DNA of 64,000 nucleotides. Source: Bacillota bacterium (GTDB lineage Bacteria; Bacillota_I; Bacilli_A; RF39; UBA660). Of the stretch, positions 29,105 through 38,199 are shown one piece after another; positions within the stretch are counted from its first letter, which is position 1, and each line of letters opens with the position of its first letter. The notes under the pieces were generated by a model. The model searched no databases, had not been told where the DNA came from, and was given only the letters and a program-made list of their open reading frames with translations. Position numbers and translations under genes: made by a program. The stretch lies in contig SVAQ01000001.1 in assembly GCA_015059305.1 (NCBI GenBank), positions 62,001 through 126,000 of the forward strand, written 5' to 3'.

Positions 29105-29548
29105 TTAAAAATAATATCCTAAATCAGTCTCCAAATTTTCAATATTCCCATTTAAAATTATCGGCCCAAATCCTTCAATCTCATCATATAAAAGGCCTTT
29201 AGGAATTTCGTTAAGCATATATATTTTCTTACCAAGTCGAAATGCATCATACATTTCTAAAAATGTCGCTCCACCTATATAATTTTTATATGTCACTTCA
29301 GGTGTTACTTTATCATAATTTAAAACTAAGACAGCATCCACGCTAGCGATAACATCTTCACTTTGTTTATACATTTGCGCTTTAAATTCTTGATGAACTT
29401 TTCTTCCTAATTCCCACATTTGCGCTTCAGTATCAGGCTTATCATAACAATTAGGCAAATATACTTCATGCCCTTTATTTTCTAAATAATCTTTTATTTT
29501 GTCAATTTTTGAATAAAATTTTTTACTACAAATTACAAATACTTTCAT
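29105..29548 (-). CDS. Nucleoside 2-deoxyribosyltransferase-like protein
   Basis: 147 residues. The fold pattern is of the nucleoside deoxyribosyltransferase/TIR-like group: MKVFVICSKKF opening, SVDAVLVLN at the second core strand and IGGATFLEMYDAFRLGKKIY, where the glutamate in the GGATxxE segment would be catalytic. Members include enzymes and many uncharacterised proteins, so activity is not claimed. It follows ldh by 29 bases with no terminator between and is probably cotranscribed. Confidence 0.65.
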   Translation of the reverse strand: MKVFVICSKKFYSKIDKIKDYLENKGHEVYLPNCYDKPDTEAQMWELGRKVHQEFKAQMYKQSEDVIASVDAVLVLNYDKVTPEVTYKNYIGGATFLEMYDAFRLGKKIYMLNEIPKGLLYDEIEGFGPIILNGNIENLETDLGYYF

Positions 29549-29577
29549 TTTACTTCCTTTTCTATAACTTTTAGCTC

Positions 29578-30486
29578 TTATAAAATATTATCTATATTCT
29601 CTTTAAGAATATTAATTGAAGCTTGAAACTTCTTTTCTTCTTCGCTATTTAGTTTAAGTGGTATTCTTCTTTGAACTCCTTTTTCATTTACTATCGCCGG
29701 CATCCCAATATAGACATCACTATTTTCCTCATAAATAGATAGAGCTATAATTGTATTTTCATTACCTAATATTGCATTAGTTATTCTAACCATAGCCATA
29801 CCAATACCATAATACGTAGCTCCTTTTTTATTAATTATTTCATAAGCAGCATTACGAACTTCATTTTCAATTTCCTCAAGGTCATTAAAGTCAAAAAATT
29901 CTTTAATATTTTGAAGACTAATATTAGCGTGGCTCCATGGAATAAATTCTGAATCTCCATGTTCCCCAATAACATACGCTTGAATATTTTTGGGATTTAT
30001 ACATAGTTTTTTACCAATTATTAATTGTAATCTAGCGGTATCAAGACTTGTACCAGTTCCAATAACTCTTTCTGCCGGAAAACCTGAGTACTTATAAGTT
30101 AAATACGTCATGATATCTACCGGATTAGTTGCCACTAAGAAAATACCTTCAAACCCTGAGGCCATTACTTTGCTAACTATATCTTTAAAAATGACAGCAT
30201 TTTTATTTATTAAATCCATTCTAGTTTCACCAGGTTTTTGATTGGCTCCCGCAGCTATAACTACAATTCTAGCGTCCTTACAATCAGCATAAGACCCCTT
30301 ATTAATGCTTATTTTTGACGGAGCATAAGAAAGACAATGATTTAAATCCATCACTTCTCCTTCTACTCTTTGTTCATCCAAATCAATTAAATAAAGTTTA
30401 TTTACATATGTCCGTTGGTTTAATAGCGCATACGCATAACTCATACCAACATTACCACAACCAATTATTACAACCTTATTATTCAT
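29578..30486 (-). CDS. ldh: L-lactate dehydrogenase
   Basis: 302 residues. It interconverts pyruvate and lactate with NAD. The Rossmann motif is IIGCGNVGMSYAYAL. The substrate-specificity loop is GANQKPGETR, with Gln as in lactate rather than malate dehydrogenases. The catalytic His is in IGEHGDSEF. It is slightly short for LDH (usual 310-320). AAAGGG before the ATG supports the start. It points to fermentative redox balancing, consistent with ackA in the same window. Confidence 0.92.
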   Translation of the reverse strand: MNNKVVIIGCGNVGMSYAYALLNQRTYVNKLYLIDLDEQRVEGEVMDLNHCLSYAPSKISINKGSYADCKDARIVVIAAGANQKPGETRMDLINKNAVIFKDIVSKVMASGFEGIFLVATNPVDIMTYLTYKYSGFPAERVIGTGTSLDTARLQLIIGKKLCINPKNIQAYVIGEHGDSEFIPWSHANISLQNIKEFFDFNDLEEIENEVRNAAYEIINKKGATYYGIGMAMVRITNAILGNENTIIALSIYEENSDVYIGMPAIVNEKGVQRRIPLKLNSEEEKKFQASINILKENIDNIL

Positions 30487-30535
30487 ATCTTACCCTTTCT
30501 AATTTAATAATGACTTACTTTCTAATTTTTATTCA

Positions 30536-30544
30536 ATTATACCA
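30536..30544 (-). promoter_or_regulatory. Extended -10 promoter of ldh
   Basis: TGG-TATAAT (-10 at 30536-30541, TGn at 30542-30544) with no convincing -35; it lies between the DUF362-gene terminator and the ldh start. Confidence 0.55.
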
Positions 30545-30556
30545 AATGTTTAAACA

Positions 30557-30582
30557 TAAAAAAAGGCAACTTCACATTGCCT
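30557..30582 (-). terminator. Intrinsic terminator of the rlmD-ybaK-DUF362 operon
   Basis: A 6-bp stem AGGCAA/TTGCCT (30564-30569 with 30577-30582) is followed by seven U on the minus strand and overlaps the last codons. Confidence 0.82.
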
Positions 30583-31462
30583 AATCTAAATTAACTAATT
30601 CGTATTCTCTATTTCCAATACCTAAATCGTAAGCAGATTCAATTGTATGAACTCCGCTTTTAGATTCAATTCTTTGAATTAAAGCATCTTTTCCTGCATC
30701 TTGAGAATTATAAACTAAATCAATACACGCTTGATCAAGCGCTACTGGATCTGTCGAAGATAAAATTCCAATATCTTTCATGCATGGATCTTTAGCAGTT
30801 GCGCAACAATCACAATCAACACTCATATTGCACATTACATTTATATATAAAATATTATCTTTAAAATAATTAGTAATACTACTTGCGGCATCTGCCATAG
30901 CCTCTAAAAATTTTATTTGATCAACATTAAACATATTTTCATATGTACCATTTTCTTTACCAATACAATGGATATATCTTTTTCCTTTTCCTGAGGCCAC
31001 CCCTATCGAAAGTTGTTTTAAAGCTCCACCATATCCCCCCATTGGATGACCTTTAAAATGTGATAGTACTAACATTGAATCATAATTTTCAACATTTCGA
31101 CCAACATAGTTTTTCTTTATTACTTTACCATTTGGTATTTCTAGCACTAAATCATTACCCTCTGCATCCATAATATCAACATCAAAATATTTTCTCCATC
31201 CATGGTCTTCCATTAATTTTTGATGTTTTTCAGTAGTATCTCTTTGGCCTTCATATGCTGTATTACATTCGACAACGGTTCCATTTACATGTTTAATAAT
31301 TTTTTCCATAAATTCAGGCTTTAAATAATTTTGATTTCCTTTTTCACCTGAATGAACTTTAACTGCAACATTGCCTTTTAATTTTCTACCCAAAATTTCA
31401 TACATTTTAACTACACTTTCTGGTGTAATTTCTTTACTAAAATAAACTTTTGCTTTTTCCAT
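30581..31462 (-). CDS. DUF362 domain protein with cysteine-rich centre
   Basis: 293 residues, covering the DUF362 domain almost alone. Typical motifs are HFKGHPMGGYGGALKQLSIG and GILSSTDPVALDQACIDLVY. A cysteine cluster CNMSVDCDCC...C (about 215-232) could bind a metal or iron-sulfur cluster. Many relatives carry an added ferredoxin domain; this one does not. The biochemical role of the family is not settled. It follows the deacylase gene by 12 bases. Confidence 0.85.
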   Translation of the reverse strand: MEKAKVYFSKEITPESVVKMYEILGRKLKGNVAVKVHSGEKGNQNYLKPEFMEKIIKHVNGTVVECNTAYEGQRDTTEKHQKLMEDHGWRKYFDVDIMDAEGNDLVLEIPNGKVIKKNYVGRNVENYDSMLVLSHFKGHPMGGYGGALKQLSIGVASGKGKRYIHCIGKENGTYENMFNVDQIKFLEAMADAASSITNYFKDNILYINVMCNMSVDCDCCATAKDPCMKDIGILSSTDPVALDQACIDLVYNSQDAGKDALIQRIESKSGVHTIESAYDLGIGNREYELVNLD

Positions 31463-31474
31463 CTTTTTTTCTCC

Positions 31475-31966
31475 TTAATTAAATTCTCCAATAACTATTT
31501 TAACACCATGTGTTCTAATAATTTGGATTAAATCATCTATTTTTATCCATACTGTAGCAGTATTTTCATTTGGATGTACTCCTATAATTTGATTACCTTC
31601 CCAAAAGTCTTTATCAATATAAAATTGCACTTTTCTTTCTTCATCGTTTAAAAGTCCAAAGGGAGTTACCGATCCTGGCGTTAAATTTAAAATATTTAAT
31701 AAATCATTTTCTGACGCAAAGCTTAACCTTCTTGTATTATATTTATTTTGAAAATCTTTCAAATCAACCCTTTTATCATTTTTGACGGTTATTAAATAAT
31801 AATTTATTTTTTTGTCATCTCTCACTAAAATATTTTTTGCATCGCACTGCGGATATGGAAGCTCTATTTCAGATAAATCTTTCATCGTATAAACTTCACC
31901 ATGTTCAGTAATTTCATGCCATAAATTATTGTCTTTTAATAAATTGTAAATATCTTGTTTATTCAT
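31475..31966 (-). CDS. YbaK/ProX-type aminoacyl-tRNA deacylase (PrdX-like)
   Basis: 163 residues. The family hydrolyses mischarged tRNA in trans, typically Ala-tRNA-Pro. The fold is marked by EHGEVYTMKDL at the N-terminus, KNILVRDDKKINYYLITV and the catalytic-face LTPGSVTPFGLLND. Length and motifs fit PrdX/ProXp-Ala. The eukaryote-like ProRS encoded at 57870-59309 lacks an obvious editing insertion, so a free-standing deacylase would complement it; that link is inference. Confidence 0.82.
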   Translation of the reverse strand: MNKQDIYNLLKDNNLWHEITEHGEVYTMKDLSEIELPYPQCDAKNILVRDDKKINYYLITVKNDKRVDLKDFQNKYNTRRLSFASENDLLNILNLTPGSVTPFGLLNDEERKVQFYIDKDFWEGNQIIGVHPNENTATVWIKIDDLIQIIRTHGVKIVIGEFN

Positions 31967-32038
31967 TTTTAATATCTCCTTATCCCCAAAATTTCACTGG
32001 CTAATTCTCTTAAGAATATCATCTAATATTTTTTAATT

Positions 32039-33235
32039 TTAGTCAATCTTCCTTCTTAATATACATACACATTCAACATGATAAGTATAACTAAACATAT
32101 CTAAAATATAAACTTTATTTATTTCATAAGTATTTGTAAAAGCTTTTAAATCCTCTGCTAGTTTTTGCGTCTCACAAGATATATAAATAATTTTATTGGG
32201 ATTTAGCTCTAGTATTTTATCTATTGTTACCTTATCTAATCCCTTTCGCGGAGGATCGACTATAACTGTATCTAGTTTATCTTCAATATATCTTATTTTA
32301 TCTTCAACATTCCCTAAAATGAAATTTACATTTGATACATTATTTATCTTAGCATTTTTTATAGCATTAATAACTGCATTAGAAATATTTTCAATTGCAT
32401 ATACTTTTTTGGCACTTTTACTTGCCATAATTGAAAGTGTTCCAACTCCAGAATACAAGTCTAAAACTGTATCCCCTTCAACGTTTTCCTTAATTAAATC
32501 AAATAATTTTGTATTAATATAACTATTTACTTGAAAAAAAGAATCATAGGATACTTCAAAAAACATATTACCAATCTTATCTAAAAAATGATCTTCCCCA
32601 TATAACTTTTCATTATTTTTAATAATGCCCACCACTTTAAATTCTGGATATAATCTTTCATCTATTATAAGTGGATCTTCAGTTTTTATCCAAATAAGTA
32701 GTTCATCATTATAATTACACCTTAAAGTTACATCTCCATTTTTTAATTCCATATCTTTTAACATAGGAATAAAATTATTAATTGCTTCTTTAGTAATCAT
32801 ACATTTATCTATTTGAATAAGCTTATGACTCTTACTTTCATAAAAACCTATATTACCATCAATTACTTTTAACTCAATCTTGTTACGATAGTTTTTATCT
32901 TTTTCATTAGCAATAACTTTTATATCCTTAGTAATACCTGCTTTTTTAAGAATATTTGCTACTCGATCCTTTTTGTAATCTAGCATATCTTCATAACTTA
33001 AATTTTGCAAATGGCATCCACCACATTTTTCATAATATGGACAAAATGCTAAGCACCTTTTATTCGAAGGGGTTATAACTTCATATTTAGTAGCTTCAAG
33101 AAATTTTTGATGTTCTTTAAACTTTATAATATTTACTTCATCACCGGTAACGGTTTTAGGAACAAAAATAATTTTATTATTTAGATATCCAATCCCTTTA
33201 CCTAAGTGATCCATTCTTTCTATTTTAATAATCAT
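32039..33235 (-). CDS. rlmD: RNA (uracil-5-)-methyltransferase of the RumA/RlmD family
   Basis: 398 residues. It makes m5U in rRNA (or tRNA) with SAM. A short TRAM-like N-terminus (IIKIERMDHLGKGIGYLNNK) is followed by an iron-sulfur cysteine set, CLAFCPYYEKCGGCHLQ (about 60-76). The SAM-binding motif is VLDLYSGVGTLSI, then VDPPRKG and the catalytic ISCETQKLAEDL. It might act on 23S rRNA U747/U1939 as the Gram-positive RlmCD does; the exact site cannot be read from sequence. It heads a three-gene operon. Confidence 0.88.
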   Translation of the reverse strand: MIIKIERMDHLGKGIGYLNNKIIFVPKTVTGDEVNIIKFKEHQKFLEATKYEVITPSNKRCLAFCPYYEKCGGCHLQNLSYEDMLDYKKDRVANILKKAGITKDIKVIANEKDKNYRNKIELKVIDGNIGFYESKSHKLIQIDKCMITKEAINNFIPMLKDMELKNGDVTLRCNYNDELLIWIKTEDPLIIDERLYPEFKVVGIIKNNEKLYGEDHFLDKIGNMFFEVSYDSFFQVNSYINTKLFDLIKENVEGDTVLDLYSGVGTLSIMASKSAKKVYAIENISNAVINAIKNAKINNVSNVNFILGNVEDKIRYIEDKLDTVIVDPPRKGLDKVTIDKILELNPNKIIYISCETQKLAEDLKAFTNTYEINKVYILDMFSYTYHVECVCILRRKID

Positions 33236-33297
33236 AAATTACCTCTTATTTCAAAAATATTATACTATATTTACCTTTAAAAGACATAATTATTTAA

Positions 33298-34710
33298 TTG
33301 TTTGTAAATACTAAAAATATGAAAGAATATATTCAAAAATTACAAAAAGAATTTGCTAATACTCCAGATCTTATTATTAAAAATTTTAAGATCAATCCTT
33401 TACATAAGATATATGTAGTTTTTTTAGAAACATTATGTAGTCAAGATAAAATAAATGATTATGTACTAAAAAGCTTAACAAACAAAAAAACATTAAAAAA
33501 TATTGAAAGTGAAATACCTGGTGGTAACGTAATAAAGTTAGCAAAATATGATTTGTGTGAAAGCTTTCTTTATAATGGTTTTACTTTAATAATAGATGGT
33601 AAAGATATTTATGCAATTGAAACCAAAGGCGATTTAACACGTAGTGTAACCACGAACGAAACCGAGCCAGCATTAAAAGGTCCTAAAAACGCTTTTGTAG
33701 AAAGTTACCAAACTAACATTGGTCTTGTTAAAAGAAGAATTCGTTCTAGTCATTTAAAAATTAAAAATTTAAATATAGGCAGACTAAGTAATAATCCCGT
33801 AGGTATTTTATATATTGATAATATTACAAAACCTGAACTAGTGCAAAAAGTTTATGACAAATTAAAAAAAATAGATACTGATTTATTATGCAGCATCGAA
33901 AGTTTAATAAGTTATTTAGGTGATAAGTCGCATTTTCCAACGGTAATAACGACAGAGCGACCTGATCGTTGCGCTGAAGCGCTTGCCGAGGGGAAAATTG
34001 TTATCATTTGCGATGAATCACCATTTGCTCTAATCGTCCCGGCTTTTCTCATCGATTTTATCAATCCCTTTAGTGATAAATATGCAAAAAGTCTAAATAT
34101 TAATTTCACAAAATTAATTCGTTTCTTATGTTTTTTTCTATCAGCAGTGGTACCAGCATTTTATATTGCCATCATTAATTATAATCAAGAAGCAATACCG
34201 ACAAGTTTAATAATTAACTTTGCCATTCAAAGAGAAGGCGTCCCCTTCCCTGCAATTATCGAATGTATTATTATGCTGGTAATCTGTGAAATTTTACGTG
34301 AAAGTGATTTAAGATTTCCGTCGAAATATGGGTCCGCGATTTCCATTTTGGGTGCTCTTGTTTTAGGAGATGCAGCAGTTAACGCTGGATTAGTTTCACC
34401 AATTATGATTATTATAACGGCATTTACTTATATATCATCTTTAATATTTACAGAAGCAGAAATTGGGAATGCTCTAAGAAATTATCGATTTTTATTTTTA
34501 GTCATGAGTGCATTTTTTGGATTATACGGACTATTTGTTACCCTTTTATTCTTCCTAGTAAATTTAGTTAATACTTCGTCTTTGGGATACCCTTATACTT
34601 TTCCTGCCTCACCATACGATAAAAGCTATTTTAAAGAATTTTTATTTAAAAGAAAAAACAAAACAAGAAGTCCAATCCTGTCAAAAAATAAAACAAAGGA
34701 GCAAGAATGA
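33298..34710 (+). CDS. gerKA: Spore germinant receptor subunit A (GerA/GerK family)
   Basis: 470 residues, normal for the family. The A subunit forms part of the inner spore-membrane receptor that senses nutrients. A hydrophilic N-terminal half holds the signature TEPALKGPKNAFVESYQTNI (about 120-140) and RSSHLKI; the C-terminal half has about five membrane helices (from about 275). The start is uncertain: TTG at 33298 directly follows a stop, and ATG at 33319 is an alternative; neither has a clear SD. It overlaps gerKC by four bases. A forespore promoter is expected but none was convincing. Confidence 0.92.
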   Translation: MFVNTKNMKEYIQKLQKEFANTPDLIIKNFKINPLHKIYVVFLETLCSQDKINDYVLKSLTNKKTLKNIESEIPGGNVIKLAKYDLCESFLYNGFTLIIDGKDIYAIETKGDLTRSVTTNETEPALKGPKNAFVESYQTNIGLVKRRIRSSHLKIKNLNIGRLSNNPVGILYIDNITKPELVQKVYDKLKKIDTDLLCSIESLISYLGDKSHFPTVITTERPDRCAEALAEGKIVIICDESPFALIVPAFLIDFINPFSDKYAKSLNINFTKLIRFLCFFLSAVVPAFYIAIINYNQEAIPTSLIINFAIQREGVPFPAIIECIIMLVICEILRESDLRFPSKYGSAISILGALVLGDAAVNAGLVSPIMIIITAFTYISSLIFTEAEIGNALRNYRFLFLVMSAFFGLYGLFVTLLFFLVNLVNTSSLGYPYTFPASPYDKSYFKEFLFKRKNKTRSPILSKNKTKEQE

Positions 34711-35780
34711 AAAAAATAATTATCTTACTATGTATTTTGCTTTTAACCGGTTGCTATGACTATGTTGAAATTAATGATTTGTATTTTATTTCCTGTATTG
34801 GGATTGATTATGAAGATGATAAATTTAAACTAACATACGAAATATTAAACGATACCCAAAAAGGATCAGAACAATCTTCACAAGAGGGTTTTACTATTTC
34901 AGGAAGTGGCAAGACACTTGCTACTGCTTTTGATAACATTTCAACAAAAATGGCTAAAAAGCCTTACTTTTATCATTTAAAAGCAATAGTCCTTTCCGAA
35001 GATGTTGCAAAAAAACACACGCAAGAAATAATTGAATTTGTTACAAGAAACCCGGAAATTCGCAACGAATTTTACTTAACTATTGCCAAAGATGTTAAAG
35101 CAAGTGATATTGTGAAAAATACCACCAAAAGCAACCCTGTGGTTGGCAATCAAATTACTCAATTAATCGATTCAAATGTTAAATATTTCAATATTACATT
35201 TGCTAAACCTTTCGAAGATATCTTAGAAAGATTTTTAAATGATAAAATCGATCCTATTGTTAATGTTTTAACTTTGTCGGGCGATAATATTCAAACCATC
35301 GGAATTGGTTTATTTGATGAATATAAATATATTGATGTTTTATCAGATGAAAATTCTGCGTATTTAAACTTACTTTTAGATCAGCCTTTAGCACTAATAA
35401 CTACCAAAAATTATAAAAATAAAACTGTAGCAATAAACCTATATGATGGTAAAGTAAAATATGAAATAACAAAAAACAAAATTAAAATTGATATACAAAT
35501 CGAAGGAGAAATAAGTGAAAACTTACCTAATTTTGACCTACGGAAAGAAAAAACATATATCGATTTGGGAAAAGATTTTTCCACGAAATTAACTAATGAT
35601 ATTCAAAAATTGATTGATTATTTAGTTCAAGAAAATTTAGATGTCATAGGTCTTGAGAATCGTTATTACAAAAAATATCGTAAATCTAATAAAAATATTT
35701 TACAAAATTGCGATATTAGAGTTGACGCTAAAGTTACAATTAATAAAAAAGGATTAATATACGAGGTGCAAAATGACTAA
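34707..35780 (+). CDS. gerKC: Spore germinant receptor lipoprotein subunit C (Ger(x)C family)
   Basis: 357 residues. A signal peptide ends in the lipobox LLTGC (Cys16), giving a lipoprotein on the outer face of the inner spore membrane. The Ger(x)C pattern is visible: YVEINDLYFISCIGIDYE at the start, FTISGSGKTLATAFDNIS and YFYHLKAIVLSEDVAK. AAGGAG is seven bases before the ATG. The A-C-B order is that of gerK operons of Bacillus. It overlaps gerKB by eight bases. Confidence 0.92.
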   Translation: MKKIIILLCILLLTGCYDYVEINDLYFISCIGIDYEDDKFKLTYEILNDTQKGSEQSSQEGFTISGSGKTLATAFDNISTKMAKKPYFYHLKAIVLSEDVAKKHTQEIIEFVTRNPEIRNEFYLTIAKDVKASDIVKNTTKSNPVVGNQITQLIDSNVKYFNITFAKPFEDILERFLNDKIDPIVNVLTLSGDNIQTIGIGLFDEYKYIDVLSDENSAYLNLLLDQPLALITTKNYKNKTVAINLYDGKVKYEITKNKIKIDIQIEGEISENLPNFDLRKEKTYIDLGKDFSTKLTNDIQKLIDYLVQENLDVIGLENRYYKKYRKSNKNILQNCDIRVDAKVTINKKGLIYEVQND

Positions 35781-36726
35781 GGAAAATTTTAGTTTAGTAT
35801 ACTTTTTAACTAGGCCTCTTTTTTTAGGACTGGCCTTTTCCCTTTTATATAATCAAAGTGGCAGCGATGCAATAATTGCCTGTCTTTTAGGTTCTCTTTT
35901 AGGAATTGGTTTATTATATTTTATTAATAAAATGAATTTTTCGACGGACAATTTTAAACTAATTCAATTAATTATTTATATTTACTTTTTAATTTTAGCT
36001 TGTCTTGTCCTTGAGACTTTTATAGGTTCTTTTTTCTTATTAACTACTCCGAAGTTAATGATCATTGCTCCATCTATAATTTTATGTTTATATACATCCT
36101 TTAAAAGTATGAAAACAATTAAGAGAACTACATTTCTTTTGCTTTTTCTAGGCTTAACTTTCTTTGGAATCGCAGCTGTATCACTTGGTAATTTCTTTAC
36201 CATTGATAATATAACTCCATTATTTACGCACTCAACAAGTTCAATTTTCAAATCAGCACTAGTGTTTGCTTCACTATCTACTGCACCAAATATTTTATTA
36301 AAGGAGGAAAACATCAAGTTTTCAAAGCATATTAAATATTATTTATTTTCTTCTTTGATTCATCTTTTGGTTTGCATTATAACTTTGGGAGCCTTAACTC
36401 CTAACGTTGCCAAAATGTATAGCTTCCCAGAATATATGGTTTTAAAAAGAATTAAAATATTTGGTTTTATTGAAAACATCGAAAATATTATAACCGCAAT
36501 TTGGTATATTGATTTATTTGTTTTTATTACGATGATTTTAAAAAGAATTTATGGAATTATTAATAAGAAAATAATATATTATCCTGTTATATTTACAATA
36601 ATTTTATTTACTACTTATTTCATTGTTGATAATTATTACCGCGTTATTTTTCTATATCACTATACTCCATATATTCTCCTTATAATGATGGGAATCCTAG
36701 GAATTAGTGCATTAAAAAAGAGTTAA
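35773..36726 (+). CDS. gerKB: Spore germinant receptor permease subunit B (GerAB/GerKB family)
   Basis: 317 residues with about ten predicted membrane helices, a member of the amino-acid/polyamine transporter-like spore permeases that bind the germinant. It is shorter than the usual 360-370 residues, mainly at the ends. The pattern ALTPNVAKMYSFPEYMVLKRIKIFGF matches the conserved block before helix 7. GAGG precedes the ATG. Its stop codon is directly next to the stop of the convergent gene at 36727. Confidence 0.9.
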   Translation: MTKENFSLVYFLTRPLFLGLAFSLLYNQSGSDAIIACLLGSLLGIGLLYFINKMNFSTDNFKLIQLIIYIYFLILACLVLETFIGSFFLLTTPKLMIIAPSIILCLYTSFKSMKTIKRTTFLLLFLGLTFFGIAAVSLGNFFTIDNITPLFTHSTSSIFKSALVFASLSTAPNILLKEENIKFSKHIKYYLFSSLIHLLVCIITLGALTPNVAKMYSFPEYMVLKRIKIFGFIENIENIITAIWYIDLFVFITMILKRIYGIINKKIIYYPVIFTIILFTTYFIVDNYYRVIFLYHYTPYILLIMMGILGISALKKS

Positions 36727-36759
36727 TTATATCCACCTAGAGATATAAATAACTCTTGT
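36714..36759 (-). terminator. Terminator shared by gerKB end and convergent gene
   Basis: AAGAGTTA pairs with TAACTCTT and an inner TATATC pairs with GATATA, forming a long hairpin over the two abutting stop codons. On the minus strand it is followed by six U, so it most clearly ends the 36727-37086 gene. Confidence 0.7.
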
Positions 36760-37086
36760 TGTATAATCTTCATAAGTTGAAAAAATTCGGATGATTGCAT
36801 CGATAAAGTATTTTATAATATCTTTGCAATCATTTTTTACTTTGATAGACATTATTTGTCTTTGAACTTCTTTTCTAAAAGAATAATCATCAATATATTT
36901 AGCAACTGCAGCATCAAGTTCTTTTATTTCGTTTACTTCATCTTCATTATGAATATTAATTCTAAAAATATATTCTTGATACATGCGAATTATTCTTTCG
37001 GTAAGTTCATCACCCATGATTGGATTAAAGTTTATTATCTTATAAAAATTTGGACAAAATTTTAATATTTGTTTATTTTCACTCAT
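36727..37086 (-). CDS. Small hydrophilic protein, unknown function
   Basis: 119 residues, predicted mainly helical and soluble, with no signal or membrane segment. The ATG has no usual SD; instead, an inverted repeat (37088-37137) ends one base upstream. The stop abuts that of gerKB. It lies downstream of the VirB2-like/NlpC gene on the same strand with no terminator between. I do not recognise the family. Confidence 0.6.
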   Translation of the reverse strand: MSENKQILKFCPNFYKIINFNPIMGDELTERIIRMYQEYIFRINIHNEDEVNEIKELDAAVAKYIDDYSFRKEVQRQIMSIKVKNDCKDIIKYFIDAIIRIFSTYEDYTTRVIYISRWI

Positions 37087-37087
37087 C

Positions 37088-37137
37088 TTACAACCACTAC
37101 CCTAAATAAATCATATAATAAATCTAGTGGTTTGTAA
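37088..37137 (-). promoter_or_regulatory. Inverted repeat covering the translation start region of the 36727 gene
   Basis: TTACAACCACTA (37088-37099) pairs with TAGTGGTTTGTAA (37125-37137) with one bulged base, around a 25-base AT-rich loop. It ends two bases before the ATG. No U-run follows, so it is not a plain terminator. Confidence 0.5.
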
Positions 37138-37144
37138 AGGAAAA

Positions 37145-38194
37145 CTAGGCATACGGTCTTGAAAAACCAATGTACCAACTAGAGCCAGAGCCATTAGGGC
37201 TATATAAATAAGTTGGCGATTTATAGTGAACGCCTTTTCCTGATGAATGAACTATCTTAGTAATTTTACCATTAACTACTTCCGTAACAATACCTACATG
37301 CATAATACAGTTGTAACGATTACAACGATTACCAAAGGTCGAACCATTACAATGGGTACAAGCACCACTGCGGTTATAGTTACTTGTAAAGAAAATATCT
37401 CCAGGACGAACTTCATCTGGTCGAACACATTCATTTTTAGTGGTTTTACCTAATCCTGCCGCTGTACTATCAGGAACATAAGATTTATAAACATAGCTAA
37501 CAAAATCAGAACAGTCCATAGTGCTATAACTTACGCCTACTTTCGTACTAGCTCTTTGTAAAATTTGCTTAGCTATTGTAGCGTTATATGAATTTGATGA
37601 GACATATCCTGTGCACCCTTTTCCATAACTAATTGAATTTGTTGGAGTCACCGGGGTTGAAGTATTAGGTTTTTCATTTTCAATTTCTATTTCATTTTTA
37701 TTGGCTTGAACTAATTTTTCATAATCTTCAGCTTTACTTAGTAATTCACGTTCTTCTTTCTTTTTGGCAGTCTCAATCATTGATACACAATTACTAGATC
37801 CTACTAAACAAGATCCACATTCAGAAAATTTTAAAACCGTTTTATCATAATTATGCACGATTGAAAAAAAAGTTCCCATTATCGTAGGAATAAAAAAAAC
37901 AAATGCTCCGACACATATTTTAACAATAAATAGTTCGCCGGATTTTTTTATTTTGGCATCGTCTTCATCTAAAACTGCTTTAAATAAGTTTATCCCACTT
38001 GTAATTATTAAAATAATAGGAATTAATACTTTAATAATCGTTATTACTTTCCCTACTATATTGAATGCTTTTAAAACACCCGACTGTTCACAAAAAGCAA
38101 ATGTTATTTCATCATCAGCGAAAAGTTTGTGGGTATTATCACTAATTAAGATAAAGCAAAATAACAAACTAAATATTACTTTTCGCACTTTCAT
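37145..38194 (-). CDS. VirB2/TrbC-like membrane hairpin fused to an NlpC/P60-type peptidase
   Basis: 349 residues. A signal peptide (about 1-26) is followed by two hydrophobic helices (about 44-70 and 88-112) separated by a short charged loop (DEDDAKIKKSG), the layout of VirB2/TrbC-type pilin subunits. After a coiled, charged linker (about 143-185) comes an NlpC/P60-like domain with catalytic C228 (MDCSDFVSYVY), H299 (MHVGIV) and a third His at 316. A cysteine-rich insert (C279, C282, C291, C296) may bind metal. The enzyme would cut peptidoglycan peptides. A pilin-like hairpin fused to a wall hydrolase is unusual. It follows the RNHCP gene by five bases. Confidence 0.75.
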   Translation of the reverse strand: MKVRKVIFSLLFCFILISDNTHKLFADDEITFAFCEQSGVLKAFNIVGKVITIIKVLIPIILIITSGINLFKAVLDEDDAKIKKSGELFIVKICVGAFVFFIPTIMGTFFSIVHNYDKTVLKFSECGSCLVGSSNCVSMIETAKKKEERELLSKAEDYEKLVQANKNEIEIENEKPNTSTPVTPTNSISYGKGCTGYVSSNSYNATIAKQILQRASTKVGVSYSTMDCSDFVSYVYKSYVPDSTAAGLGKTTKNECVRPDEVRPGDIFFTSNYNRSGACTHCNGSTFGNRCNRYNCIMHVGIVTEVVNGKITKIVHSSGKGVHYKSPTYLYSPNGSGSSWYIGFSRPYA

Positions 38195-38199
38195 AAATA

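Noticed and set aside
33285..33292. CATAATTA as a sigma-G -10 for the gerK operon
   Set aside because: It misses the CATnnTA consensus and no TGAATA-like -35 is at the right distance.
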